The notes under the pieces were generated by a model, which was not told where the DNA came from, made no database searches, and was given only the letters and a program-made list of their open reading frames with translations. Both the position numbers and the translations under genes were made by a program. Of a stretch of 64,000 bases of DNA, positions 43,241 through 54,574 are shown in pieces (the first letter of the stretch is position 1; each line of letters starts with the position of its first letter). Source of the stretch: Heligmosomoides polygyrus polygyrus (taxonomy: Eukaryota > Nematoda > Chromadorea > Rhabditida > Heligmosomidae); the NCBI GenBank assembly GCA_947396885.1, contig OX377206.1, positions 13,701,466 to 13,765,465 of the forward strand, given 5' to 3'.

Positions 43241-43429
43241 CCTGACGCTAGACACGCCGAGAGACAGGAGGAGGTGACTGCCGCCTCTCCATTTTTTGAA
43301 TTAATTTATGAAATTGTGAGAAAATAACTGCCAAGTTAAATTTTTCCGAGATAGCATTGGCCAAGCACAAAATGACAAAAATGGATACTACAGTAAAGTG
43401 CTAGAATTGAGCTTGAAAAAAAAACAACA

Positions 43430-43600
43430 ACTTTATTCTCGCTACACTGGGCTTGCGACGGCGTGCTCTGAGTACGGTTTTCTCAGCAAGCTGTTCAGCG
43501 AACACATTTGTTAACTGGACGTTATCCATATTCTTTTGGAAACCAGCGAGCCACCAATAGTAATGGGGAAGTTCGAAAATGTCTGTGCTGAAACTGAGAA
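43430..43600 (-). CDS. Unit A terminal exon copy
   Basis: Minus strand reads LPHYYWWLAGFQKNMDNVQL and TNVFAEQLAEKTVLRARRRK, ending at AATAAAG. A preceding TTTCAG suggests an acceptor. The same exon recurs at 51700-51850 (-), 54965-55120 (+) and 62220-62370 (-). In the last three the C terminus or flanks differ by small indels. Basic C-terminal tail (RARRRKPS). Unknown function. Confidence 0.4.
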
Positions 43601-43889
43601 GAAAACGAAGGGATCAATAAGGACCGCAACATCAGGAAACGAAGCACGGGTGCACCTGTAAACGATGCAACAAAAATAATTGCAAAAAACACACATATAG
43701 TGACTTTGATGCTTCGTGTAAGCAGCAGTTATACCATCAATGAAATAAAAAGCTTTCTCAAAAACATAAAAATGTTATAAAATTATTACACTCAGTCTCA
43801 CAGCTGAACTAAAAATTAAAAAAAAGGTTATACCAGATTTTCCTTGAACGAAAAATTATGCTAACAATTTTTTGAAGTGATGAAGCCTC

Positions 43890-44112
43890 AACCGAACTCC
43901 GTTCTAAGTGGAATCGCAGCGGCATTAAGCGGCTACGTCTACGGCTGAGAATACATCTACGTAGCATCAACGTTCAAGAGAATGGGGATCGCTGTCGGCT
44001 CTGCTAGTCCTTTCCAGAAACATTCCTTACAAAATATGCCAGCCATCTCGGTGAGTCTGTCCCTTATCCTGTATGAAACTCGTTTTGATTTGGAAGAAGT
44101 TCGGTTTGATTA
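43890..44112 (+). pseudogene. Unit A ORF 'VLSGIAAAL', copy 1
   Basis: Reads VLSGIAAALSGYVYG, a stop (TGA near 43946), then YIYVASTFKRMGIAVGSASP and SLSLILYETRFDLEEVRFDY. The hAT-like insertion at 44121 cuts it off. Intact copies: 52162-52419 (+) and 58781-59131 (-). Confidence 0.4.
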
Positions 44113-44120
44113 CAAATTTC

Positions 44121-45555
44121 GGCGCAACTAGTGGACGGGTGGGGGGGGGGGGGCGGCGGAACTTTTACTCACTTTTCGCCGCGCCGGCCGCCGCGCGCGC
44201 ACACCGCGTGCGCGACGCCGCCAGCCATTCGCTGACGGCGTGGACGAGATTTCCTCGCTCTTCTTCCTTCCTCCAAAGAGGCTGCTTCAAGCCTCTTTGG
44301 AGGAAGGAGGAAGGGCTTTTTTGTGCCGTAGCTCTTCGCCGGTCAGTACTTTGCAACGCTAGTAGTTGAGTACTGAACGTTGCCACTCTTTCAGCACGGT
44401 GAGCTGGCTACGGTTCGAGAGAGAGAGACGGCACGTAGACGACACTTCACATATAAAACGACGAATACATAGACGAGCACAACTACATTCACTATTCTAC
44501 TCTAACACTGTTATAATGTCTGAGAAATAAGATTTTTACTATTAGTAGGAGGATAGTCACTTTTATAGTTCATTTCGTTCCTCGGATCAGTGCTGACTTC
44601 CCGCAAACGTGAGCATCCAAGAGTTCAAATTGTGTGCGGGAAGGATTTTTGAATCACAAATATCAGACACCTGTGGCCACGGTAGTAAGGTAAAATGTTT
44701 GGAAACCACCTTAGGTTTCAAACCAAATTACCCTTATACCGAGACGCCATGGTGGAACTTCAGAAGTTCATAGTGGCAGGGAAATCGGGAAGTTACTGGC
44801 AAAATAGCTCAAGACCACGGGGTCGCAGGACATATCGGTCCGGACAGGGCCAAAGAAACCAGCAAAGAAATCAGTTAAAGTTCCTATGCAGGTTACGATG
44901 ACACTGGCGGGACCTGTGAAGGTGGAACAACTACAAGCGGAAGAAAATGTGCAAAAGGTTAGGACCGAAGGGGAAAGAAATAGGAATTAGTGACTATCTT
45001 TAGTGCATAACATAATAAAACTCAAAAAAGTTGCCAGAAATAGTAAAACTCACGTCATGGTTGCTTCCTGCGCAAAATACAGCAGAATATGCCACAAAGG
45101 GCGCGAGACGGACATTAGATGTGAAACAGTAGTAGTCTGTCGATGGAAATATCGAGGCCCCTCCTCGCATATCAACTTCGAAAGGGCGGAGCGACGATTG
45201 GCAATTTGCCAGCCGTCGATAATCGGCGCAGGACCCACGCGCACGGAGCTAACAAGCCGTACGCGTTTTCGTCGCGCCATCGCGGGCTTGCCGCGGACGG
45301 CGGCGTCGCGCGCGAGGCGCCCGACCGAAAGTGAGTAAAAGTTCCCGCACCCGGTGGGGGGGGGGGGCAGTCCATCAGTACTCGAAAAAGTTACGGGTTT
45401 TTACCCGTTTGGCCTAGGCCCCTCTCGGTGCAACTTTCATTACACGTACGTACGCGTACAATGGGGGAAATTCCACGTCACCAAGCCCGACTGCTATGCT
45501 CAAGGCGGTCGAAGCCAAGGACTGCCCCCCCCCCCCCCCGTCCACGTGTTGCGCC
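44121..45555. mobile_element. hAT-like element, GGCGCAA termini, G tracts
   Basis: 1435 bp flanked by the perfect 8-bp duplication CAAATTTC (44113-44120, 45556-45563). Termini GGCGCAACTAGTGGACGG and the reverse of GGCGCAACACGTGGACGG, each followed by a run of at least nine Gs (C at the other end). Subterminal GC-rich inverted repeats are around 44160 and 45300. It contains a perfect hairpin at 44268-44306 (TTCCTCCAAAGAGGC and its complement). No transposase is left. The empty site is at about 52400. Confidence 0.75.
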
Positions 45556-45737
45556 CAAATTTCTTAGGCTAGCTTAGAAGTGTCCAATTTGAGGTGAAAC
45601 AGGTCGAATTTGATTTGAAAAGTGTCCAATTCGACGTGCAAATGGTGTATATGTATGAAAGGGGTTTAAACAGACAGAGATGGAAGGTCATGTTCAGTTC
45701 GAAATTCTGCTCAAGCTAGGCTTCAACTAAGATGTCT

Positions 45738-46156
45738 ATGAATGCGCGACTTATTTGCTCAACAATTAATGAAGAAGGTAAAGCCTGCCATCTAGGCAAC
45801 AATGAGACAGTGGTGATCGAACGCGTTTTCGTGCCTTTTCCAATGCTCCTTATTCCACAAAAAAACCAAATGTCAGCCTCGTTTACCGAGGCGCTGTCGC
45901 CTTCACGACGGGCGTGGTCGGCGGTGCACACCCTCCGGATGAACATCATGAGTCATCGTCGGTCGTGCGAATGTCATCGGTCACTTTCGCGAATCGTCTA
46001 CTTCGTTCAATGTCGACACACCTAATTTCGGAACACCGAACTATCATTTCGCGTCATACAATCACGAGGAATTCGTCTACCTCTGGGTCTTCGCCCAGCC
46101 GGGTTGGGGCGCATCCAGCAGGAACCCAACGATCAATACCCATCAACGACGAAACC
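45738..46156 (+). pseudogene. Unit A ORF 'NARLICSTINEEGK', copy 1
   Basis: Conserved frame: NARLICSTINEEGKACHL, KKPNVSLVYRGAVAFTTGVV, HPPDEHHESSSVVRMSSVTF and STSFNVDTPNFGTP, ending TTKPAVCGV. Compared with 58261-58706 most differences fall in third positions of this frame, but a 1-base deletion near 45795 and indels near 45992 and 46083 break it. Function unknown. Confidence 0.4.
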
Positions 46157-46566
46157 CGCAGTATGCGGTGTATAAGCCCGGGGCACACTTCTATGGCGCT
46201 TAGTTCATGGCATTCCGTCAGGACACGAACTCGAACTGAAAAGCCCGCCGGTGTGCCTGTATAAAGCGTCACTCCTACCGACTGGGCCACCGAGGCACAT
46301 CTCGTGGTGTGTCATAAGGGTCGATGAGTATTGCGCACACGTTTTCACACCTCCTTTTCAGATTTTTAGTAAAGTGTTCAGTTCAGCAAAAACTGTGGTT
46401 CTCCGCTCACAGGACCCTACATCCTATCAAAATAGCATCGCAAAACTCACCATGAGTTGGGAACTATTCTTTGTTAGCATCGTCCTCATATACGCTCGTA
46501 ACCACTTATTCCCCAAGTTCTAGGTATCGGTTAGTCGTCAAACAAAGGGAATGACCAAACAGCGGG

Positions 46567-46590
46567 CTTATATAACCTAGTAGGAGGAGC
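46567..46590 (-). promoter_or_regulatory. GC-box/TATA module
   Basis: TATATAAG on the minus strand (46567-46574) beside GGCTCCTCCTAC, a weakened GC box. A CCAAT lies upstream near 46708 (minus-strand sense), as in the left-arm module. Confidence 0.4.
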
Positions 46591-47539
46591 CTAAGGCTGG
46601 ACGGCAGAAGAACCGAAAAGGATAACTGACGCTGCTTTATTCCGTGAATTATTGTAGGAAATAGTGAGAAAATTTCTGCCAATCTAAAATTTCCTGAGAT
46701 GGCATTGGCCAACTAAAGTAAGACAAACAGTGGAAGTAAATTGCTACAGTGAGTTGCTAAAACTAAGCTTGATGAAAAACGTCATTCATGCTGGAGTACT
46801 GGGCCCGGATTCATGAACGACATACCGGCAGGTAAGTGCAAAACCTACCTCCACCTCCAAGTTAGCCCTAGTTTATACTTGCGCCGCCATGCGGCGCGAC
46901 ACCGCGGCCGTTATTGATATCGATTTTCTGCGCCGCCCGATCGATGTCTATTCCAACTATGGTGCCGCGCAACGCAGCGACGCAACTGTAAACTAACTAG
47001 GAAAAGGTTCCGATCTCCCATGGAACTTCAAGCTGAGACCAGGATCGTTAGAAAGAGCTCGAAATGCTGATTACGAATATGGGTGACAAAATTGCAAAAT
47101 GAAATCCTGTGCGAGTTATAGCTTGCTGAAATCGGGGCCTCACCATAGTCTGGCTGTGCGACACACCTGGCGCGAGAGTGGTGAGTCATCGGGGCTTCGT
47201 AAGAACGGCCGCCCACCTGCGGCGGTGGCGCAGGTGTAGTGCTCCCGCTAAACCGCTGCGACATCGTTGGTTCGGTTCCCGCTGCAATTATGACACTGTT
47301 TGATTAAATAGCTGGGAAAACTACAATGCACGTTTGTAAAAATGCGTGAAGGCAAAATACTGCTATGGAGACGTTTTTATTTACTATTGTGCACAAATAG
47401 AGTCCAAATCATAATTGAACAACTAGAGGTGTTTCTAACAACCTTGACATCCATGGAACAAAGCAAAAAATGTGTGAAGCAAAAAGGTAAGAAGAATGTA
47501 TGATGGGGAGTACAAAATGTCGTTGATCTACTGCTTTTT

Positions 47540-48220
47540 CTTCACTCACTATGCCCTTTTCACCAACAAAGGTGATGTCCATTCTTCTCGCTGAATTTGG
47601 GGTGCCAGACGACAACGATGCACCAACTCGAGGAGAAGAAGATCATTAGAAGGTTCGCAGCTATTCTACGTGACGGCGCTGCAGCTTCAGTTGATGTCGA
47701 AACGAATGAAAATTTGGAATCAGATGTGTCTAAAGATAACGAGTCCGGTTGGGACCACTGCGATGACGAGGGCGAAGAAAACTCGAGCACCACCCATGAG
47801 AATGTTACTCACTTTGACACCAATATTCCTCCCGCGGCTATGTCGCTGATTCAACCTCTAGGCGTTTGTTTCTTCGGCCCGATGAAAAACGTTATGAAAC
47901 GGGTCAGGTCGTTTGCCATGGCAAATAGTGTGGAGTTCAATATGACCCAGAGGGACAAGCTCCTGAAGGTTAAAGAAGCTACTGAAGGTATCGCAGATGT
48001 ACCGTATGCTTCGTGCCCCTAGGTTTTCAAACTTTTAAGATACTCATGCGGCAAGGCAGGTACATTGATGATCGGTGTGTTTGTCACTCCTGGCGAATAT
48101 TTGGTTGATCTTGCTACAATTGACTGTTTTGTTGCCGGTTGTAGGGAAGCTGCATGTATAAGATGGGCAGTGTGTGAGCAACATGTCTGCTTCACACTTT
48201 TTTGCTTTGTTTCATGAGTG
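47540..48220 (+). pseudogene. Tc5/pogo-like transposase remnant
   Basis: Frames over this span give VETNENLESDVSKDNESGWD, LIQPLGVCFFGPMKNVMK, SFAMANSVEFNMTQRDKLLK and, after shifts, EYLVDLATIDCFVAGC and EAACIRWAVCEQHVCF. The QPLxVxxFGPMK motif marks the end of a pogo/Tc5 DDE domain; the Cys-rich end may be a metal-binding tail. Upstream catalytic parts are missing, so the copy is not functional. Confidence 0.55.
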
Positions 48221-48533
48221 CCAAGGTTGCTAGAAGCACCTTCAGTTGCTCAATATGAGATTTGGGTTTTATTTGTGCAAAATAGTAAATAAGAACGTCA
48301 CCCTAGCAGTTTTTTGTCTTCAAGCGTTTTTGCAAACGTGTAGAATCGTTTTCCCGGCTATTTAATCAAACAATGTCATAATTCAGAACAGAGGATTATT
48401 TCGAAGATAAATTATGATTTGCAAAAAACGGCAGCAACGGGAAGCGAACCAACGACATCGCACCTGATGAGCGGAAGCACTACCCCTGCGCCTTTGCCGG
48501 AGATGGAGGGCCTTTCTTAAAGCCCCACACATA

Positions 48534-48660
48534 CTTCTGCGGCAATGCCGCTCGTCGCTGTGGTTAAGGATAGGGCAGGGACGCCGCCGGCGGCGAGCTC
48601 TGCGTCCGTGCCCTATGATTTAGAATAGGGCCGCGGCGTTGCCGCAGAAGTGTGTGGGGG
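48534..48660. mobile_element. GC-rich MITE in the Tc5-like right TIR
   Basis: Inverted termini GCCCCACACATACTTCTGCG and reverse of GCCCCCACACACTTCTGCGG, about 125 bp. Comparison with the left TIR of the same transposon shows it is an insertion. Confidence 0.5.
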
Positions 48661-48698
48661 CCTTTATGGATCCCCGCTGACCCACCACTATAGCGCCG

Positions 48699-49147
48699 GC
48701 TGCGGGACATTATGTACGAATGGTCGCCGCCGACGCGGCGAATAGCGCGGCGATCGCGGCAGAAGACGTCGCAGTTGGGTGAATTCGGCGGCCAGTGACA
48801 TATAGACTTGCATCAAAACTTGCACATCAGGTGTTAGAAAGTGTATACAAAGTTGGTTGCACTGCGAAAGTGTTCATATTTTCAGCTTTTCCTGGGGAAG
48901 CATAATATAAAATTGAACATTAGATAGAACGTTGTTTAGTTTTGTAACTAGAACTCAATTTCTGAACCTGAGCATGTTTTTTTTTTGAACCTTTAGCAGC
49001 TCCTGCAACAGCAGGAGGGGATATCAACAACTCAAACCTAGGGTTTGCAGCAGGTCATGAGCCACAACTTACACGACCACAGCGGAGCTCATCGCGCACG
49101 CGGCAGTCGCTGTCGCGGGCGCTGTGACCATTCGTACATAAACACCT
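48699..49147. mobile_element. Insertion with 9-bp direct repeat TATAGCGCC
   Basis: TATAGCGCC occurs at both borders, and the left TIR of the host transposon has the uninterrupted counterpart. Near the ends TTATGTACGAATGGTC is inverted as GACCATTCGTACATAA. A 9-bp duplication would fit a MULE-type element. Confidence 0.45.
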
Positions 49148-50089
49148 CCCCTCTATAGCGCCAAATGTGTCGCACAGCCAGCCTGTGGTGAGGCCACCCG
49201 ATTTTAGCAGGCCATAACTCGCTCAGGAATTTCATTTTGCAATTTTGGCACACATATTCGTAATCGGCATTCCGAGCCTTTTCAATGATCCTGGTCTCAC
49301 TTGAAGTTCCATGGGAGGTCGAAACCCTTCCCTAGTAAGGCTTACGCCTTCACGAACCTGCGGCGGAGAAAACCAAAGGTAAGTTTCGAGGTAAGCGCTA
49401 CCTCGCCAGCGCGTCGGGGAACATTTACCTCCATCGCAAGGGTTTTGCTCCGTTGCTAATGTCTGGCCCAATGCAATCTTTCCCTAGCAGCGGAGCAAAA
49501 CCTTTGCTTTGGCTGTCATGAATGGGAAGCAGAGATTAGTTCCCAGAAAGTGGCGGGTAATTGGCCGTCGAGGTAAACTGGGTAGGATTCACCTCCGGCT
49601 GCGTTCATGAATCCAGGCCCTCTAATACTGGGCCTGCCACGACGTGGTCTGACAGGGATTCTCTCAGCGTAGTGTCCAGCGGCCACGTTTAACAGGTTAC
49701 TAGAATACGAGAGAAAGAGCAAAAGAGGGGAGAACGAATATGGACAGTTCATCAAAGTTGGAGACACCGAGCGAACCTAATTCATCGACATCAATTCGCC
49801 CATTAACTATCAGCTGAAAATGATCGATGTCCTTCGGAAACCTTCGAGCCATCGTCGCTAGCAGGGACGTGCGGAAATTGTTCTGCTACACACAGGAGAC
49901 GATACGGCATTTTTCAGGGAGCGCAGATTGGATTACGAAGCACGGGAATGAGACCCCTTTCCATTCAAAAATGCGATGAATCTGATTCTAGAAACCTATC
50001 CTGCACTTTATTTTTCTACAAAGACGGAACTTTCGGTGATGGCGGATGCTTCTTCGATTCATATTTATCCCAAACAAACAATAATATAG

Positions 50090-50870
50090 CCTATCGTGTC
50101 AAGGTTCTTGGTTCGAATCCCGCCAAAGCCAGCCAAGTCTACCATCCCTGCAGGGTGAGCGAATCGCATAGAGAAACGAAAGAGGAGAGAAAAGCGCTGA
50201 AAAAGGTTTTGCGATAACAAAACGTTTAGCTGTAGATCTCGCAACACACATGTGGTAATTTGGACCACTAAAGTCAATTCGCTTTGAATTTCGCATGGTC
50301 TTGGTAAATTTCGTTAGGGCCCAAATCGTCAGACTCCTCGTTAAAAACGATCTTAAGAGGGTCTTCCCCTCTCACGAGTAAAAGGAATTTCTGAATTTCA
50401 ACGTTCTTGCGCAGAAATCTCGAACCCTTTTCCACTTTTAGAAATCACTCAGTGCATTCCCTACGGACGACGTGAATTATTGGCGGTTGCTGCGTAGCAA
50501 CTGACAAGAACGACAACGCACACAGTTCTTGTACCATCGAGCAGCAGCACCCTTCCCCCTCTTTTTTTGCCTTTTTAAACCCATTTCTCCATGGGATCCT
50601 ACAGAGCGACATACAACATGTAACTGAGGGTCCTCCCGCTCCGCGCGCGCCTATATAGTCAAGTGGGCGGAGTCTATTGCTAGCGACGGAGAGGAAAGAG
50701 AGAGAGCGGAACTGACCCTTGTTCAGTTTTGTGAATTTTTAACAGACCGTGACAACCTTTTCGCTTAGCTATAATTTTTCCTCCAGTAGAGTCTGACAAA
50801 AATGGAAATCCGTGGAAGAATCTCGTCCTGCACCTAAAAAATCGCTCTGTACCTACATAGTGCTGTATTG
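50090..50870 (-). repeat. Promoter-bearing repeat unit, type B (second copy)
   Basis: Equivalent of 34560-35330, with a minus-strand TATATAG at 50651-50657 next to GACTCCGCCCAC and a B-box-like GGTTCTTGGTTCGAATCCCG at 50103-50122. Confidence 0.5.
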
Positions 50871-51496
50871 GTGGTGGCTGGATAACATTGTTGGTGAACG
50901 GCTATCACAAGTACACAAGCACTTAATATACATGACGCCAAGATTCGCCGAGTTTCGAGCTTGAGCAGTACATATTTTATCCTTTTTATTTTGAAGAGCG
51001 TAATTGACACCGGTCCAACTCTGCGATTTTTCAAAATTATTTGCAATACTTTTAGTTACCTTCAAAATACGGCATTGATGTTCATTAACCGTAGACCAAT
51101 GAAACTATACAGTGCGAGAATATGCTTGAAGTCAGCTTCAAAAAATTGCATCCAATCCTAACATGAAGTGATCTACTACGCTCTACTGCAAGCATGCAAC
51201 TCACCATAATTAGTGGGGATGTGCAGAGACTTTTCTGCTTAAAAAAACTGAAAACGAAACCGAAGAGCTAAGGAATGCTTCGGCCTAATTACGTCGAAGC
51301 ATGTCCTCGCGTTGGTATGTATTGCGGCTGCTTTGGTAGAATCGACGATGCAGTCTGGGAACTAAGGCAGGGCTTTGGCCCCATGTAGAGCGGTTACTAC
51401 AGCCATCTTCTCTCTCGAGCGCCCTAGTGGAAATTTCCCCAGGTTCTGGGTGCCTTATGGAACTACCGTTCACCAGGGTGAGGACCGCGCCGCGCG

Positions 51497-51521
51497 CTTA
51501 TATAGCCTAGTGGGCGGAGCC
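51497..51521 (-). promoter_or_regulatory. GC-box/TATA module of unit A
   Basis: TATATAAG (minus, 51497-51504) and GGCTCCGCCCAC (minus, 51510-51521), followed downstream by CGCGCGGCGCGG as at 841-852 and 55330. Confidence 0.5.
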
Positions 51522-52161
51522 TGAGGCTGGACACGTGGAGAAACAGGAGGAGGTAACTGACGCCTCTTCATTCTTTGAATTATTTTATGAAACTGTGAGA
51601 AAATAATTGCCAAACTAAATTTTTCCGAGATACCATTGGCCAAACACAGTATGACAAAAATGGACAGTACAGCAAAGTTCTGGAAATGAGCTTAAAAAAA
51701 ACAACAACTTTATTCTCGCTGGAGTACACTGGGCTTGCGACGGCGTGCTCTGGGTACGGTTTTCTCAGCAAACAGTTCAGCGAAGACATTTGCTAACTGG
51801 ACGTTATCCATATTCTTTTGGAAACCAGCGAGCCACCAATAGTAATGGGGAACTTCGAAAATGTTTGTGCTGAAACTGAGAAGAAAACGAAGGGATCAAT
51901 AAGGACCGCAACATCGGAAAATAAAGCACGGGTACACCTGTAAACGACACAACAAAAACAATTGCAAAGAACACACATATAGTCACTTTGATGCCTCATG
52001 TAAGCAGCATTTACACCATCAATCAAATAAAAAACTTTCTCAAAGACATAAAAATGTCATAAAATTATTACACTCAGTCGGATAGCTGAACTAAAAATTT
52101 CAACAAAAAAAAAAACAACAAATTTTCCTTGAAAGGAAGATTATGCTAACAAATTTTTGGA

Positions 52162-52419
52162 GTGATGAAGCCTCAACCGAAGTCCGTTCTAAGTGGAATC
52201 GCAGCGGCATTAAGCGGCTTCGCCTACGGTCGAGTGTATATCTATGTAGCATCAACGTTCAAGAGAATGAGGATCGCTGTCGGCTCTGCTAGTCCTTTCC
52301 AGAAACACTCCTTACAAAATATGCCAACCATCTCGGAGAGTCTGTCCCTTATCCTATATGAAACTCGTTTTGATTTGGAAGAAGTTCGGTTTGATTACAA
52401 ATTTCGCAGGCTAGCTTAG
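52162..52419 (+). CDS. Unit A ORF 'VLSGIAAAL', intact copy
   Basis: 85 codons: MMKPQPKSVLSGIAAALSGF, AYGRVYIYVASTFKRMRIAV, GSASPFQKHSLQNMPTISES, LSLILYETRFDLEEVRFDYK. The frame is open in this copy and in 58781-59131, with substitutions scattered, several of them conservative. A short hydrophobic N-terminal part may be membrane-associated. The antisense strand has a partly open frame too, ending at the same stop in all three copies. No known family. Confidence 0.35.
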   Translation: MMKPQPKSVLSGIAAALSGFAYGRVYIYVASTFKRMRIAVGSASPFQKHSLQNMPTISESLSLILYETRFDLEEVRFDYKFRRLA

Positions 52420-52743
52420 GAGAGTGTCCAATTTGAGGTGAAACAGGACGAATATGGTTCGAAAAGTGTCCAACTCGACGTACAAATGGTATATATGTAT
52501 GAAAGAAGGTTAAACAAACAGAGATGGAAGGTCATGTCCAGTTCGAAACTCTGCTCAAGCTAGGCCTCAGTTAAAACGTTTATGAATGCGCGACTTATTT
52601 GCTCAACAATTAATGAAGAAGGTAAAGCCTGCCATCTACGGCAACAAAGAGACAGTGGTGATCGAACGCGTTTTCGTGCCTTTTCCAATGCTCATCATTC
52701 CACAAAAAAACCAAATGTCAGCCTCGTTTACCGAGGCGCTGTC

Positions 52744-54192
52744 GATGGCACGTAAAAACACCCCCATGTGCAATCGATTGGGTCAAGCCTTCGCGATGGA
52801 GCGCGCGCACCGAGCAGTGCAGTGGAGCCGACGACGCGGCATAGTCCACTGGCTTAGCAGCTTCGATGGAAATGGAAACGATTACAACACTTGGTGCAGT
52901 ATTTATGAGCACACGGCAGTACTACTGAAGACTGAATAACCCGCGCAACGTGCGAGCAGCGGATAACGCGTAGTATCATGTAGTATGTGATGTAATTCAC
53001 TTTGATAATGTACATGTCCATGTACATTGATACAAGTGATGTAATTTAATTTGATCTTTCTGAAGCATTCGATAGGATCGACCATTCTAAACTTATGCAA
53101 ATCCCTGAACATCTGAAGTTCCACCCCCTTAGTGTGTAAATGGATACAGAATTAACTTTCAGAACGTAGTGTTCAAGTCAACATAGGAGCTACTTTTTTA
53201 GTCTGTAAGCTAGTGAAGAGCAGAGTTCCCCAGGGAGGGGTCCTTTTTTCAGTTCTCTTCGCTATATACGTAGCTGAGCTGACGTTAATTCTTGAGGAAA
53301 GCGGCGTTCTTGTAAGCAGTTTGCAAATGATATCAAGATCTATAGGAAAATTGAATGCGGAGAGAATACATCGTGCATTGGAAAAGTTTTATGAGCGGTC
53401 AAATCTGGAGGTTACCTTTTGCTTCCAAGAAAAATGTACATATGAGATTGAGAGGGTCGGAGTGCTCTGCTGGTTAAGCGTTGCAGTTCACGTACCTTAT
53501 CTTTCGATGTCTTGGAATAGACGATAAACAACGTTTAGTGCACGCATATAAAACATATGTAAGACCAGTAGTGGAGAGCGGAGACCCTAACCCTAAAGCC
53601 AAAATGATGAAGTCAACTCAAACTACCATGTTTCATCCCTGAAAGCCTTCCATTTGATAACCGTGGAACTCCAACCTTTGACATTATCACCAAGGGCATG
53701 TAGATTTTTTCAGCTTTCATTAAGATTAATTCTGAGCAGGGGTAACCGTTTAAATCAGGCATTTTGGACCAAACCCATATAATAACGTCGAAATTGATGC
53801 GATTCTTCTAAAAAACGTGGAATTCAAGAGGTCTGTATGAGAAAAACTGAGTGTGTGACGCATACACTCAGTAAGCAACTGCATTTACAACCACGAATCG
53901 TAAGAGCAGTTCCAAAGTGCATTTGTTTAGCATCTACCGTGCCTCAGTTCCGTAACAGGTCTTGCAAAGTGCTTTTCCTTAGCGTTTACTGTGAAACACG
54001 GCGGTCGTGAATGTAATTTCGAATTACGCTAAGTCGGCACTGTTTTCCATAATGTAAACTCCTGTTCTCCTCGAAGCTGCTAAGCCAGTGGACTATGCCG
54101 CGTGATCGGCTCCACTGCACGGTGCGCGAGCGCGCCCCATCGCGAGAGGCTGACCCAATCGATTGCACGTGGGGGTGTTTTTACGTGCCATC
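52744..54192. mobile_element. MULE-like element with 9-bp target duplication
   Basis: 1449 bp flanked by GGCGCTGTC (52735-52743, 54193-54201). Terminal inverted repeats of about 130 bp start GATGGCACGTAAAAACACCC and are roughly 90% alike. A 9-bp duplication with long TIRs fits the Mutator (MULE) superfamily. It encodes no transposase but contains a reverse-transcriptase fragment. The homologous sequences at 45885-45895 and 58545-58560 are uninterrupted. Confidence 0.75.
53055..53610 (+). pseudogene. CR1-type reverse transcriptase fragment in MULE-like element
   Basis: Reads DLSEAFDRIDHSKLMQI (RT block near 53055-53110), SRVPQGGVLFSVLFAIYVAE (53220-53280), then a segment resembling LVHAYKTYVRPVVESG (53540-53585). 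The order matches reverse transcriptase motifs, but the FADD catalytic box is degraded (LQMISRSIGKL). Frameshifts throughout. Confidence 0.55.
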
Positions 54193-54359
54193 GGCGCTGT
54201 CACCTTCACGACGGGCGTGGTCGGCGGTGCACATCCTCACGTAAGAACATCATGAGTCATCGTCGGTCGTGCGAATGTCATCGGTCACTTTCCCTGAATC
54301 GTCTACTTCGTTCAATGTCGACACACCTAATTTCGGAAACCGAACTGACATTTCGCGTC

Positions 54360-54574
54360 GGCGCAATGTGGCTCGGGGGGGGGGGGGGGTCACCCCCCTA
54401 CACAACGGTTTGTGCTTTTTGAAACCGGAATTTTTTTGCAGCACTGGTGTGTTCTACCCCTACAGTGAACTGAGGTAGGCTATTTCCGATGTAATTTCAC
54501 ACACACGTATCCTTTACTAAGGCGGACAACAACTGAGTAGGGGGTGACCCCCCCCCCCTGAGCCACATTGCGCC
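54360..54574. mobile_element. hAT-type MITE, GGCGCAA family, perfect TSD
   Basis: 215 bp flanked by TTCGCGTC (54352-54359, 54575-54582). Termini GGCGCAATGTGGCTCGGGGG and reverse of GGCGCAATGTGGCTCAGGGG; the G tract is followed by TCACCCCC on both sides. The copy at 46045 has the empty site. Confidence 0.8.

Larger units (their letters stand above)
35440..43512 (-). repeat. Right arm of giant inverted repeat
   Basis: Inverted partner of about 543-7471. It is longer because a 1316-bp maT-type transposon (41681-42996) sits inside it; the left arm keeps the uninserted sequence near 1020-1035. The inner limit is placed at the hAT-like terminus at 35440 and is uncertain because the left arm is interrupted by an assembly gap. 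One promoter-like box here (43218-43225) has lost the TATATAAG form still seen in the left arm. Confidence 0.85.
46997..49335. mobile_element. Tc5-like transposon copy 2
   Basis: Flanked by TAA (46994-46996, 49336-49338). Ends CTAGGAAAAGG and reverse of CTAGGGAAGGGTTTCGACC, with TCCCATGGAACTTCAAG inside both. The long TIRs contain a tRNA-like segment (47218-47285; inverted at 48425-48490). The right TIR is interrupted by two GC-rich MITEs (48534-48660 and about 48699-49147). It keeps the site that is interrupted by a CR1 element in copy 1. Confidence 0.75.
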
